Notes: generated by a model not told the origin, from the sequence alone. Positions 32,349-41,753 are shown, counted from the first letter of the stretch. The stretch is DNA of 64,000 bases from DATKUC01 sp964577375 (GCA_964577375.1 CAZNYW010000014.1:11161-75160); one strand, 5' to 3'. A program made the numbers and translations.

Positions 32349-33515
32349 CTATTTGACAGGGCGATGATGGACGAGCTCGCCGGACCGGAGGGTGCTGAGC
32401 ACGGTCAATGAATCGTCACCGGGCCTGTAGTGAAAAAGCATCAGGTCTGCCCGATCACCGGGCCGGGGCAGGTCGGGCATGCCCCCGCCGAGGAGCCGGT
32501 CCGGTTGCACGGTGCAGAGGCGCACGGCGTCTGCGGGTGACACGCCGGTTGCGCGAATGAACCGCGAAACGCCACGATCGAGCAGGTGTCCTGCGCCGGC
32601 AAGGTACTCCGTTCCGTGCAGCCCCAGGTGTCCGTCTGGGTGAACCTCCACCGTTGCGTCCTGCCACGGGTAGACCCCCGGCGCCCTGCCCGCGTGTATC
32701 GCCACGTCGCTCACCAGGATGAGCCGCTCGAGCCCCTTCGCCCGGGCAAAAACCTTCACGACAGGGTCCGGAAGATGGTACCCGTCACAGATAATTCCAG
32801 CCGAAAGCTCATCTGCGGCGAGCTGTTCCCACAGGTAGTTGGAAAGTCGCGGCAGCACGGCGTGGCTGCCGTTTCCCAGATGCGTAGACATCCGTGCCCC
32901 CGCGCTCACCGCGTCTCGAATAGTTTCGGGCGTCGCAGCGCTGTGCCCGATCGCCACTACAACTCCCGTCCGGGCGACACGCTCGATGAATGGAATGGCA
33001 CCGGGAAGCTCGGGAGCCAGGGTAACGATCCGGACCCTCCCTGCCGCGGCCTCCTGCCATTCCTGGAACTCGTCGAAATCAGGCAGCCGAACGTGACGAC
33101 GGCTGTGGGCTCCTCGCGGGCCCTCCTCCGCCGAGATGAACGGACCTTCGATGTGGTAACCCGGGATCGCGGCGGCGATCCTCGGGGATCGCGCGCGGGC
33201 CTGTTCGAGAAGGGCGAGATTCGCGACAATCCGTCCGCGCGGCGAAGTGATGATCGTTGGCAGATGCCGGGTAGTTCCACTCTGCGAAAGCGCTTCGACG
33301 ACGCGATCGACCTGGTCGATTTTCAGCTCGCTCGAGGAGTAGTCGACGCCGCGAAGGCCGTTTACCTGCAGGTCGAACAGACCCGGCGCTAGAAACGGAA
33401 GCCGCCCGTACGGGTCCGCAGCTTCCGAGACTGACACTATCTCTGCACCGTCCGCTTCGACGCGAATCGGCTGCCCGGTGAAAACCCAGATGCCTTCGAG
33501 CACGGATTCGGTCAT
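32349..33515 (-). CDS. nagA: N-acetylglucosamine-6-phosphate deacetylase-like amidohydrolase
   Basis: A 388-aa metal-dependent amidohydrolase. NagA-type motifs: LAPGLFDLQVNGLRG, GYHIEGPFIS (metal Glu), AIGHSAATPE (metal His), STHLGNGSHAVLPR (metal His), ICDGYHLPDP and LVSDV (catalytic Asp). It would remove the acetyl group from GlcNAc-6-P to give glucosamine-6-P. The ATG at 33515 is preceded by GAGGTA. It lies upstream of, and on the same strand as, the sugar importer but 234 bases away. No nagB is nearby, and DLQVNG deviates slightly from the commonest form, so a related N-acyl sugar phosphate is possible. Confidence 0.78.
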   Translation of the reverse strand: MTESVLEGIWVFTGQPIRVEADGAEIVSVSEAADPYGRLPFLAPGLFDLQVNGLRGVDYSSSELKIDQVDRVVEALSQSGTTRHLPTIITSPRGRIVANLALLEQARARSPRIAAAIPGYHIEGPFISAEEGPRGAHSRRHVRLPDFDEFQEWQEAAAGRVRIVTLAPELPGAIPFIERVARTGVVVAIGHSAATPETIRDAVSAGARMSTHLGNGSHAVLPRLSNYLWEQLAADELSAGIICDGYHLPDPVVKVFARAKGLERLILVSDVAIHAGRAPGVYPWQDATVEVHPDGHLGLHGTEYLAGAGHLLDRGVSRFIRATGVSPADAVRLCTVQPDRLLGGGMPDLPRPGDRADLMLFHYRPGDDSLTVLSTLRSGELVHHRPVK

Positions 33516-33633
33516 CGGACTGGTACCTCGACCCTGCATATCTGATGACTATACGGCCACTCCGGGCCAAGCGCAACCGGCAGCGACGGGTAGAAATCCC
33601 TCCGCTCATTTCGGTATTCTTAGTCTGATTATC

Positions 33634-35166
33634 ATGGACAAGCAGCTCTATTTTGATTTTGTGATCATCGGATCAGGGATGGGCGGCGCGGCCGCTGCAC
33701 ACGTTCTCAAGGAGACCGGCAGGAACATACTCGTTCTCGAGCGCGGAGACTTTCTGAAACAGGAAAAACAGAACTGGGATATCACAGAGGTCGCTGAAAA
33801 TCACCGGTACGACGCCGACGAGGTGTGGTACGACGAACAGGGCCGCCCGTTCAATCCGCGCATCTACTACAACGTGGGCGGCAATTCCAAGGTCTTCGGC
33901 GCCGCTGCGCTCCGGCTTCGCGAAGAGGATTTTTCCTCACGTGAGCACGAAGGAGGCCGAAGCTTTTCCTGGCCCTTTGAATACCGGGAGCTTGCCCCCT
34001 ACTACGCCAAAGCCGAGGCCCTGCTCGAGGTGCACGGCCACATCGGCGAGGACCCCACCGAACCGGAACGGGAAGAGTTCCCGTTTCCGGCAATCGAGCA
34101 CGAGCCGGAGATCGCCCGTCTGGCGGACCGGATCCGCGAGCAGGGGCTGCATCCTATCCACCTTCCGCTTGCAATAGATCAGGGACCGGGCGGACGCTGC
34201 CAGAAGGGAAGCCCCTGCGACGGATTTCCCTGCATGGTCCGCGCAAAGGGGGACGCCGAAAACCGGATCCTGCGCCCCATGCTGTTGAAGAAGACCGAGA
34301 ACGTCACCCTCTGGACCAATAGCCTTGTGGAACGGCTAAAGACCGATGAGAGCGGGCGCAGGGTCGTCAGCGCGACGGTGCGGCGGGAGGGCGAGCTGAT
34401 CGAGGTACGGGCCGAAACTTTCATTCTTTCTGCCGGAGCGGTCAATTCTGCCGCGCTTCTCCTGCGCTCGAGGAGTGATGCGCATCCGCAGGGCCTCGCC
34501 AATTCGAGCGGTCAGGTTGGGCGCAACTTCATGTCGCACAACAACAGCGTTATCCTTGCGCTTTCGCCGTGGCGGAAGAATCCGACGAGCTTTCAGAAGA
34601 CTCTGGCTGTGCACGATTTCTACAATTCCGGATCACCGTTCGGGTCATCGGCAGGTCGACCGCTCGGCGCGATCCAGATGCGCGGCAAGGTCAAGCCGCA
34701 GATGCTGAAGGGAAAGCGGAAGCTGCTGCTTCGCGTGTTCCACCGTTTCCTCGCCGAGAGAAGCCTGGACCTCTGGGTTATGAGCGAGGACCTGCCGCTG
34801 CCGGAGAATCGTGTCACGGTGGATGACGAGGGCCGTATCCACCTCGCGCGAAAGGAGACCAACGCGGCCGCACACCTCGAGCTTCTCAGGCGAGCACGAC
34901 GGATGATGAGGAAGGCTGGTTATCCGGTGTGCATTCTCGACCGGCGCGGAGTGAGCGCCATTCAGCACCAGTGCGGCACCGTCCGTTTCGGCAACGATCC
35001 TGCAACCAGCGTGCTCGATCAATGGTGCCGAGCCCACGACGTCGACAATCTCTATGTCATCGATTCAAGCTTCTTTCCGTCGTCAGGGGCCGTAAACCCG
35101 TCGCTCACGATTCTCGCGCAGGCCATTCGTGCCGCCGAGCACATCGCCGCCTCGATCCGCGGCTGA
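33634..35166 (+). CDS. GMC-family FAD oxidoreductase
   Basis: A 510-aa flavoenzyme of the glucose-methanol-choline family. The FAD loop is FVIIGSGMGGAAAAHVL followed by VLERG. NVGGNSKVFGAAALRL is the second GMC signature. FILSAGAVNSAALLLRS is the third, and the active-site pair lies in AIQHQCGTVRFG (His) and PSSGAVNPSLTI (Asn). It probably oxidises a sugar or alcohol; acceptor unknown. It has no obvious Shine-Dalgarno sequence, so translation could be leaderless. Monocistronic between NagA (divergent) and the DeoR gene (convergent, 2-base gap). Confidence 0.88.
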   Translation: MDKQLYFDFVIIGSGMGGAAAAHVLKETGRNILVLERGDFLKQEKQNWDITEVAENHRYDADEVWYDEQGRPFNPRIYYNVGGNSKVFGAAALRLREEDFSSREHEGGRSFSWPFEYRELAPYYAKAEALLEVHGHIGEDPTEPEREEFPFPAIEHEPEIARLADRIREQGLHPIHLPLAIDQGPGGRCQKGSPCDGFPCMVRAKGDAENRILRPMLLKKTENVTLWTNSLVERLKTDESGRRVVSATVRREGELIEVRAETFILSAGAVNSAALLLRSRSDAHPQGLANSSGQVGRNFMSHNNSVILALSPWRKNPTSFQKTLAVHDFYNSGSPFGSSAGRPLGAIQMRGKVKPQMLKGKRKLLLRVFHRFLAERSLDLWVMSEDLPLPENRVTVDDEGRIHLARKETNAAAHLELLRRARRMMRKAGYPVCILDRRGVSAIQHQCGTVRFGNDPATSVLDQWCRAHDVDNLYVIDSSFFPSSGAVNPSLTILAQAIRAAEHIAASIRG

Positions 35167-35168
35167 CC

Positions 35169-35912
35169 TCAGGCGACGATTACCCTGACCCCCGCCTGGG
35201 TGAGACATACACGGCTTTCTTCCGCGACATCCCGGTCCGTGATGACGCAGTCGATCTCTCCGGTCGCGCAGATCCTCTGCAGCTCGCTTCGACCAAACTT
35301 GCTCGAGTCGGTCAGAACAATGGCCTCGCGGCTGCGGACGATTATTTTCGCGGCTATTTCGGCCCTCATCATGTCCTTGCTTGTGAAACCGGCATCGCGT
35401 GAAAACCCGTCGATTCCGATGAAGGCTTTGCCGAAGTTCACCTGCTCGATGCACGCTTTGGTGAGCTGCCCGACGACGCTCTCGCTTTCATGCTGATAGA
35501 TGCCGCCCATGAGCACCACCTGTATATGCTTCGCTTTGCGCATCTGACGGGCGATGAACACGTTGGTCGTTACGACAGTGATTCCGGAGCGGTTAAGCAA
35601 CTCCTTCGCAAAGAGCGCATTGATCGACCCCGATTCGATGAAAATCGTCTCACCGTCCTCCACAAGAGAAGCCGCCCTTCGGGCGATGACAATCTTCTTT
35701 TCGTAGTTGATTCCCAGTCTGCTCGTAATATCGTCGGCACCCCGAAGGACCGCCCCTCCGTGCACTCTCTTGAGGAGTCCCTCCTTCTCGAGGTAGCTGA
35801 GATCCTGCCGAATCGTTACCGAAGAAACCGAGAGCTCACGGGAAAGGTCGTTGACTGAGGTCTGGTCGCCGACGGCAAGGATGCCGAGAATTTTGCTCTG
35901 CCGATCGTTCAT
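35169..35912 (-). CDS. DeoR-family transcriptional regulator
   Basis: A 247-aa repressor. N-terminal DeoR winged helix QTSVNDLSRELSVSSVTIRQ followed by LSYLEKEGLLKRVHGGAVL. The C-terminal sugar-phosphate-binding domain contains FIESGSINALFAKEL, VFIGIDGFS and LTDSSKFG. DeoR proteins respond to sugar phosphates. It overlaps the upstream ROK kinase by four bases and probably controls the ROK-DeoR unit and the divergent epimerase/oxidoreductase unit. Confidence 0.9.
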   Translation of the reverse strand: MNDRQSKILGILAVGDQTSVNDLSRELSVSSVTIRQDLSYLEKEGLLKRVHGGAVLRGADDITSRLGINYEKKIVIARRAASLVEDGETIFIESGSINALFAKELLNRSGITVVTTNVFIARQMRKAKHIQVVLMGGIYQHESESVVGQLTKACIEQVNFGKAFIGIDGFSRDAGFTSKDMMRAEIAAKIIVRSREAIVLTDSSKFGRSELQRICATGEIDCVITDRDVAEESRVCLTQAGVRVIVA

Positions 35913-36877
35913 GTTTCCTCTAGTGCAAGTGATGCGGCGCCGATTACGCCGGAATGGGGTCCGACACCGGCTCTGACGATGGCGATCTCGTCATAGAGCA
36001 TATCCCTGACGAGCGTGTCGAAAGTAGTCTTGATGCCTTCGAAGAATACATCACCCCAGCTCAACAGTCCACCGCCGAGAATAATCGCCTGCGGATTCAA
36101 CGCCTGGAAGATATTGTATACCGCAATACCAATGTAGCGCGCAAACTCCTTCACGACGGCGAGGCTCACCGGGTCGTCCGCGTCGAGCCCGCGCTTTATG
36201 AGCTCTCCTGTCACGGTGGAAAAGTCGAAATCCACGCCGCCGAAAAGCGGTGACCTCAATCCGCTTTCCACCTTCTTTCGCGTCGCGGCTGGAAGCGCGA
36301 CACCGGAGGCAACCGAGATAAGGCAGCCGCGGTTGCCGCAGGGGCAGACCTGGTCGCTGTCCGGCGCGACGATCGTGTGCCCGAACTCTCCGGCGGTTCC
36401 GGTGCTCCCGCGGAAGAGCCGTCCACTGAAGATTATCCCGGCGCCGATCTGCGTGCTGATGGTAACAAAGACGAGATACGAATAGCCCCTTCCCGCACCG
36501 TACCGGTACTCGCCGTAGGCCTGGGCGTTTGCGTCATTGTCCACATTGACCCGTGCCCGAAAACGGCTCTGCAGTTTCTCCCGAATCGGATAGCCCTTGA
36601 AGCCGCGCAGGTTTGACATGGTGATGATTGTACCGTCGCGGTACCGGAGATGCCCTGCGGTACCGACGCCGATTCCCTTGAGCGCGGTCTCGGCGATGTG
36701 ATTCGATTCCAGCAGCGCGCGGACCGCATCCTCGATCTGCGACATGATCGCGTCCGGCTCCCGGTTCACGTGGTCGTACATCGTCGTCGAATCGATGAGG
36801 CGGCCGTCTCTGCTTACTATTCCTACGGAGAGTTTGGTTCCGCCGATGTCCACACCGCAGAGAAACTCTTCGGACAT
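35909..36877 (-). CDS. ROK-family sugar kinase
   Basis: A 322-aa kinase-type ROK protein without a DNA-binding domain. The phosphate loop is CGVDIGGTKLSVGIVS. The zinc motif GHTIVAPDSDQVCPCGNRGC is intact, and DNDANAQAYGEY carries the catalytic region. It would phosphorylate a hexose or amino sugar. GGAGGT lies just upstream of the ATG. First gene of a unit with a DeoR regulator, divergent from the epimerase-like gene. It is the obvious candidate to activate whatever the neighbouring importer brings in. Confidence 0.87.
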   Translation of the reverse strand: MSEEFLCGVDIGGTKLSVGIVSRDGRLIDSTTMYDHVNREPDAIMSQIEDAVRALLESNHIAETALKGIGVGTAGHLRYRDGTIITMSNLRGFKGYPIREKLQSRFRARVNVDNDANAQAYGEYRYGAGRGYSYLVFVTISTQIGAGIIFSGRLFRGSTGTAGEFGHTIVAPDSDQVCPCGNRGCLISVASGVALPAATRKKVESGLRSPLFGGVDFDFSTVTGELIKRGLDADDPVSLAVVKEFARYIGIAVYNIFQALNPQAIILGGGLLSWGDVFFEGIKTTFDTLVRDMLYDEIAIVRAGVGPHSGVIGAASLALEET

Positions 36878-36918
36878 TAAGCACCTCCAGGGCCGCGACG
36901 CGGCAATTCATCTGTTCA

Positions 36919-36947
36919 ACTCTACGATGCCTCCGAATGAAAGTCAA
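36919..36947 (-). promoter_or_regulatory. Sigma70-like promoter for the ROK-DeoR unit
   Basis: On the minus strand TTGACT (36947-36942), 17 bases, TAGAGT (36924-36919). The extended -35 TTGACTTTCAT is shared exactly with the promoter region of the second activase gene (56867-56857). Confidence 0.5.
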
Positions 36948-36995
36948 CAAGGGTTCGAGTAACAGCAAAAATGATTCGAATTATCGTCGTTTCTC

Positions 36996-37023
36996 TTGAC
37001 TAATGAAACCGATGCAGTATTGT
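36996..37023 (+). promoter_or_regulatory. Sigma70-like promoter for the epimerase-like gene
   Basis: TTGACT at 36996-37001, 16 bases, TATTGT at 37018-37023, then GGGAGG at 37032-37037. Between it and the divergent promoter, TTCGA occurs twice (around 36953 and 36975), which could be part of a DeoR operator. Confidence 0.5.
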
Positions 37024-37044
37024 TTATCTTTGGGAGGATTCATC

Positions 37045-37845
37045 ATGGCAAAACGTGAAGCAATCGGCAGGGTTGACCGGCGTGTGAAGATAGCGGCAGG
37101 CCTCTTCTGGGCGGATTACAGCAACCTTGGCGCAGTCGTGCGGGAGCTCGAGGAGGGCGGCGCCGACTGGATCCACATCGAGATGCGCGACGGGAAGTAC
37201 ATGGATTTCGCCGCGCCGCGCGGCGGCATCGACATTCTCGATGGAATCAGGCCTCATACCGGCCTCGAGATCGAGGTGCAGCTTCAGATGATGCGGCCCA
37301 CCATCGAGCTCTACCGGCAGCTGAAGGACCTGGGCGCGGACCTGATCAGTCTTCCCATCGAAACAACCGGCGAAATGCTTATTCAGCACCTGCTCTTCAT
37401 CAAGGAGACGCTCGGGTTAAAGATCGGGGTCTGGGCGTGGCAGGGAACGCCGATTGTGGCCTTCGAGCAGTACATTCCCTTCGTCGATATCGTCGAGTAC
37501 GAAAGCAAGGCTCCCTTCTGGAAGCCCACGACCGGTGCAACGAGCCCTCACACCATCGACAGGATAATGCTGGAGAACATACGCCGCCTGCACGGAATGC
37601 TGGTCGACGAGGGAGTGGAAAAGACCGTCGACCTGATGGAGGACGGCGGACTTAACGCGGAGAATGTGGACCGGTTCGTGGAGATGGGGATGACCGTCGG
37701 CGAGTTCTCCTCTCCGCTGATGAAGGGACCGCACGGCAAGCTCAAACCGGGAAACGGCGATATCACCGCGGCGGTGCGCAGGCTGAGGAGCGCCGTCGAT
37801 GCTGCGGCCGAAAAGTACCGCTCCGACAGCGGGCTCAAATCGTAG
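37045..37845 (+). CDS. Ribulose-phosphate 3-epimerase-like TIM-barrel protein, divergent
   Basis: A 266-aa protein with RPE architecture: GLFWADYSNLGAVVREL, WIHIEMRDGKYMDF (where H.D.MDG is standard), VEYESKAP and DLMEDGGLNAENVDRFV (the D-GG strand). The second metal histidine of true RPE (HLMV) appears replaced by QLQMM in LEIEVQLQMMRP, and the protein is about 40 residues longer than RPE. It may act on a related ketose phosphate or have lost metal-dependent epimerisation. GGGAGG sets the start. First gene of a unit with a Gfo/Idh oxidoreductase. Confidence 0.75.
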   Translation: MAKREAIGRVDRRVKIAAGLFWADYSNLGAVVRELEEGGADWIHIEMRDGKYMDFAAPRGGIDILDGIRPHTGLEIEVQLQMMRPTIELYRQLKDLGADLISLPIETTGEMLIQHLLFIKETLGLKIGVWAWQGTPIVAFEQYIPFVDIVEYESKAPFWKPTTGATSPHTIDRIMLENIRRLHGMLVDEGVEKTVDLMEDGGLNAENVDRFVEMGMTVGEFSSPLMKGPHGKLKPGNGDITAAVRRLRSAVDAAAEKYRSDSGLKS

Positions 37846-37858
37846 AAGGACAGGGACA

Positions 37859-38971
37859 ATGGGAAACGAAATCGGCATCGGACTGCTCGGTTACGGCGGC
37901 ATCGGAAAGCTCCACGCTTTTGCCTACCGGAGCATTCCACATTACTATCCCGGCGCCCTGCCGGAACTCCGGCTCGCCGCGGTCTGCACGAGCCGGCCGG
38001 AAACTGCAACGAAGGCTGCCGCCGAGGGCGGCTTCGCGCGCGGCTACTCCTCGCTCGAGGAGCTTGTCGCCGACCCGGCGGTCACCGTCATAGACTGTTC
38101 GCTCCCCAATTTTTCTCACAAAGAGGCCATCCGCGCGGCGGTTGCCGCCGGCAAGCACATCTACTGTGAAAAGCCTCTCTGCGTCGACGGGAGGGAGGCG
38201 CGCGAGATAGCCTCAATTGCAGAGGGTTCAAAGATCCGCATCGGGATGACCTTCAACTACCGTTTCATACCCGCCATAACGAAGGCGAAGGAGCTGATCG
38301 ACCGCGGCTCACTCGGGCGGGTCTACAATTTTCAGCTGCTCTACCTTCACACCGGCTACCAGGACGAATCGCGCCCCTTCTCCTGGAGGATGAGCAGGGA
38401 ACAGTCCGGCGGTGGAGCCCTTCTCGACCTTGGATCTCACATCATCGATCTGACCCGGTTTCTGCTGACCGATTTTGACCAGGTCTTTGCGACGACGCGA
38501 ACCTTCGTGAAGGAGCGGCCCGTCCGCAAGGGCTCCTCGGAGACGGCGCCGGTCACCGTCGACGACGCGGTGTGGATGCAGGCGCGGCTGAAGGACGGGT
38601 CCGTCGGGACGCTCGAAGTCTCCCGGTTCGCGACCGGCTCACTCGACGATCTCATCGTCCGGATCGAGGGCGAGAAGGGAGCCATGAAGTTCAGCCTCAT
38701 GGAGGGGAACTGGCTCTGGTGGTACGACCTTGACCGCGGCTGGACGCGCATCGACACCGTCACCAACTTTCCGGGCGCGACCGTACCACCAGGCCGGTCG
38801 ATCCTTGGCTGGTCCCGCATGCACGCGGAAAATCAGTACCGCTTTCTCAAGAGCGTCGTCGAAGGCGGTGAGCCCGCGCCGGGCCTCGCGGACGGTGTTG
38901 CGACACAGATGGTTATGGACGCAGTCTACGAATCGGCAGAGGCAGGCAGCTGGACGGCGGTACCGCGGTAG
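37859..38971 (+). CDS. Gfo/Idh/MocA-family oxidoreductase
   Basis: A 370-aa NAD(P)-dependent sugar oxidoreductase. The N-terminal Rossmann motif is GLLGYGGIGKLHAFAYR. The EKP motif with the catalytic lysine is HIYCEKPLC, and GGGALLDLGSHIIDL provides the conserved Asp/His. Members oxidise or reduce sugars, inositols or anhydrosugars. It lies 13 bases after the epimerase-like gene with AAGGA upstream, so they are cotranscribed. Convergent with the shikimate-dehydrogenase-like gene. Confidence 0.87.
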   Translation: MGNEIGIGLLGYGGIGKLHAFAYRSIPHYYPGALPELRLAAVCTSRPETATKAAAEGGFARGYSSLEELVADPAVTVIDCSLPNFSHKEAIRAAVAAGKHIYCEKPLCVDGREAREIASIAEGSKIRIGMTFNYRFIPAITKAKELIDRGSLGRVYNFQLLYLHTGYQDESRPFSWRMSREQSGGGALLDLGSHIIDLTRFLLTDFDQVFATTRTFVKERPVRKGSSETAPVTVDDAVWMQARLKDGSVGTLEVSRFATGSLDDLIVRIEGEKGAMKFSLMEGNWLWWYDLDRGWTRIDTVTNFPGATVPPGRSILGWSRMHAENQYRFLKSVVEGGEPAPGLADGVATQMVMDAVYESAEAGSWTAVPR

Positions 38972-38995
38972 CGGAACCGCCTCACGGCGCTTCGT

Positions 38996-39859
38996 TCATT
39001 CCAGCGCTTCTTCGAGCGCCCTGCGCATCACATCCTTGTTCGGTTCGAGCCCTGTCCACATGGTGATGTTGAGCGCCGCCTGGTTGATGAGCATCTGCAT
39101 GCCGCTCTGCCAGCGGAGCCCGCGTTTTTCGGCTTCGCGCAGGAACGGCGTAAACGCCGGGTTCGGTATGACATCCTGGATATAGACGTCCTGGCCGATT
39201 GAGTCGTAGTCGATATCCGGCCTGTCGTCGACATTCGGGTAGAGTCCGATCGAGGTGGCGTTTACGAGTATCTCGGTGTCCCGCGGAATACCGAACGTGC
39301 CCGTCCAGGGCACGTAGTCGACCTCGATCCTGGTGTTCTTCTTCAGGGTCTTCACCAGCCCGTCGGCGAGCGCGCCGTCCTTCGGAATGTTCACGATGGT
39401 TATGTGCTGGGCTCCGGCCAGGGCAAGCTCGACGCATATGGCCCTCGCCGCGCCGCCGGCCCCGAGCACAACGACCCTCTTTCCCTTCGGTTCGACGCCT
39501 GCGCTCTCCAGAGCGATCATGAAGCCTTTGCCGTCGGTATTCTCGCCGGTCAGGACGCCGTCGTCATTGATTATGGTGTTTACCGCTCCGATCAGCTCGG
39601 CGCTCGGGGCAATCCTGTCGATGTACTTCAACACTTCGATCTTGTGCGGGATTGTGCAATTGATGCCTCTGAACTTCATCGCCTTGAGGCCGAGGATCGC
39701 ATCACCGAGCCTGCCCGGATCGACGTCGATCGTGAGAAAGTGCCAGTGCTCGAGCCCCAGGTCGCGGAATGCGGCTTCCTGGATGACCACGCCCGGGTTC
39801 TCCGCTGCGGGATGTCCGAATACGCCCACCAGGTGATCAAGATAGTTCTGCTCCTTCAT
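38996..39859 (-). CDS. Shikimate/quinate dehydrogenase-like protein (AroE/YdiB family)
   Basis: A 287-aa NAD(P)-dependent dehydrogenase. The substrate site has FRGINCTIPHKIEVL (catalytic Lys), IGAVNTI and GENTDGKGF (catalytic Asp). The cofactor loop is VLGAGGAARAI, and ATSIGLYP and GMQMLINQAALN follow. All catalytic residues are present. Its position as last gene of a sugar-transporter/radical-enzyme operon argues for a catabolic, YdiB-like role on a polyol or cyclic hydroxy acid rather than aromatic biosynthesis. AAGGAG precedes the ATG. Confidence 0.85.
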   Translation of the reverse strand: MKEQNYLDHLVGVFGHPAAENPGVVIQEAAFRDLGLEHWHFLTIDVDPGRLGDAILGLKAMKFRGINCTIPHKIEVLKYIDRIAPSAELIGAVNTIINDDGVLTGENTDGKGFMIALESAGVEPKGKRVVVLGAGGAARAICVELALAGAQHITIVNIPKDGALADGLVKTLKKNTRIEVDYVPWTGTFGIPRDTEILVNATSIGLYPNVDDRPDIDYDSIGQDVYIQDVIPNPAFTPFLREAEKRGLRWQSGMQMLINQAALNITMWTGLEPNKDVMRRALEEALE

Positions 39860-39892
39860 GATTCACTCCTTTGTGCAAAGTGCACCCGGACG

Positions 39893-41752
39893 CTACGGGC
39901 TGTCCGGCAAATCGTTTGCGAAATACACTGCGCCGATCGCCTGCGCAAACTGCGCGACGGTGAAGTCAGGATGCGCTTCGAGCTGTTTCATGAGCGGCGT
40001 GTTCGCCATTCCGGATCCTGCGACGGCGAGGCGGATCCCCGGATCGACACTGCGTGCCCCTTCCCAAAGCAGATCGAAACAGGTGGGATTCTTAACGAGG
40101 CGTCCGAAGAGAAAACAACCGTCCGAACCTGGATCGAGGATGCGCCTAGTCTCGAGAATGGTCACGGCCAGCGAAATACCGACTTCGCGCCAGATCCTGC
40201 AGTTGACCTCATCGTTCTCCCGATCGGCGAGCATCATCATGTGCTCGACAAAGGCCTTCCGCTGGTCGACCGGATCGGTCGGGACGTACCAGCCCTCCTC
40301 TTTGCCGCTCGTTCTCCGCTCGACGAACCGTTTCTCCTGAAGCTCGCGCCACAGATCGGGCCGTTCGGTCGGAAAATACTTCAGAGCAAGCCGGAACAGG
40401 CCGCTCTGGCTGCAGTATTTCTGAAGCGTTCCCGGGAGGCCGGTGTTGAAATTGTTGACGCTGCGCAGGTCGTCGGGCTCGAATGCCCGTTCCGGCCAGC
40501 TCCCGAGGTCGATGATGAAGTTGTAGACCTCGAGCGGGATGTCCGGTATTTCTCCGCTCTCGGTCACCCAGCCGGTGCCGAGCTCAGTCCCGAGGGTATG
40601 GGCGAAGACGCCCCGTGCGACCTCTTCCGCCCCGGGCGAGGCGGCGATCTCTACCGCCGCGGTGAATGAGGCCATCGGTCCGTCGTTGATGATGCGGACA
40701 ACGCCGCCGGGTCGAACCCAGGCTTTCAGGCGCAGGTCCAGGTCGGTCAGCTCGGCAAAATCGGATTCGTAATCTATCTCGGGATTATTCCTGATGCCAC
40801 GCGTCTTGTAGACTTCACCCCCGACTATCTTGTTCCTGACCACGACATCGGGAAAACAGAGTCCTATCCCGTCAAAGCGAAGGCCCATGTCGAGCCCCTC
40901 GGCGTCCAGCCCCTCGGCTTCAAGCCGAGCGAGCAGCGACGACATCTCAGCTTCGCCGGTCCGTTTGTCGAGGGCCTTCGCCATCAGTCGGAACAGCTCC
41001 TGCCGCCTTCCGTCTTCGTCGTCCAGGGTTTCGAGCCACCACCGCGCCTGCATCAGGCGGACGATCAGGCAGATGGGATCAACCAGCTGACGGGAACGAA
41101 GAAATCCGGCCGGAAACCAGTCGTACTCCTTGTAGTCGATCACGCGACCGTCGACCACGAGAACCGCCTTGATGTCCGTTCCGCCCACATCCATGCCAAC
41201 GAAGGCCCTGTCGCCAAGGTGCTCCGTCCGGCTCCGGAAGAGACCGACTACATCCACCCTGGGCTTCGGCGGAACGGGCGGCACCGGCGCATCAGCGATG
41301 TCGCCAAACCTGAAGGAAAACGGCGCCGCGCCGGGAAGCATCGCACCGATCATGCGGTCGATGACATTGACTGCCCGGCCGTACCCCCTGCGATCGGCCC
41401 GATTACGGCCAATCCCGAAGAGGTCCGGGAGCCTTCCCAGCGTCTCGGCGAGCGCCCGGTGCCGGGGATCTGCGTAGACAGTCATCGACTTTCCGCCGAG
41501 CGAGGACAGAATGTTGTAGATCTCTGCGTGGATGTAGCTCTCTGCGAACTCACGCTCAGCAGCGTCCAGCTTCTCGAGACGGGGCACCTTCAGGTCGAAG
41601 CGCCGGCTCGCTGTTCCGTCGACGTCGAGCAGCTCGACGACCAGGGCGAGACGGTCACCTGATTCCTCCGCGAGGCTTCCGAACCGGTCGTGAAGGTCGG
41701 TAATATAGACGCTTTGACCCGATCTCGCCCGGGTAATCAATTCCTGTAGCAC
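39893..41752 (-). CDS. Large ASKHA-fold (ROK-like) protein of unknown function
   Basis: A 619-aa protein. Around residues 180-215 FVGMDVGGTDIKAVLVVDGR is a clear ROK/hexokinase-type phosphate loop, and GLCFPDVVVRNKIVGGEV and HTLGTELGTGWVT recall the later nucleotide-binding strands. The N-terminal 170 residues have no family I recognise, and the zinc motif of ordinary ROK kinases is missing. The start is a GTG one base after the activase stop, with GGGGGA upstream. It lies between the radical-enzyme activase and the AroE-like gene and may be the operon's kinase or an activator-type ATPase. Confidence 0.65.
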   Translation of the reverse strand: MLQELITRARSGQSVYITDLHDRFGSLAEESGDRLALVVELLDVDGTASRRFDLKVPRLEKLDAAEREFAESYIHAEIYNILSSLGGKSMTVYADPRHRALAETLGRLPDLFGIGRNRADRRGYGRAVNVIDRMIGAMLPGAAPFSFRFGDIADAPVPPVPPKPRVDVVGLFRSRTEHLGDRAFVGMDVGGTDIKAVLVVDGRVIDYKEYDWFPAGFLRSRQLVDPICLIVRLMQARWWLETLDDEDGRRQELFRLMAKALDKRTGEAEMSSLLARLEAEGLDAEGLDMGLRFDGIGLCFPDVVVRNKIVGGEVYKTRGIRNNPEIDYESDFAELTDLDLRLKAWVRPGGVVRIINDGPMASFTAAVEIAASPGAEEVARGVFAHTLGTELGTGWVTESGEIPDIPLEVYNFIIDLGSWPERAFEPDDLRSVNNFNTGLPGTLQKYCSQSGLFRLALKYFPTERPDLWRELQEKRFVERRTSGKEEGWYVPTDPVDQRKAFVEHMMMLADRENDEVNCRIWREVGISLAVTILETRRILDPGSDGCFLFGRLVKNPTCFDLLWEGARSVDPGIRLAVAGSGMANTPLMKQLEAHPDFTVAQFAQAIGAVYFANDLPDSP

Positions 41753-41753
41753 G

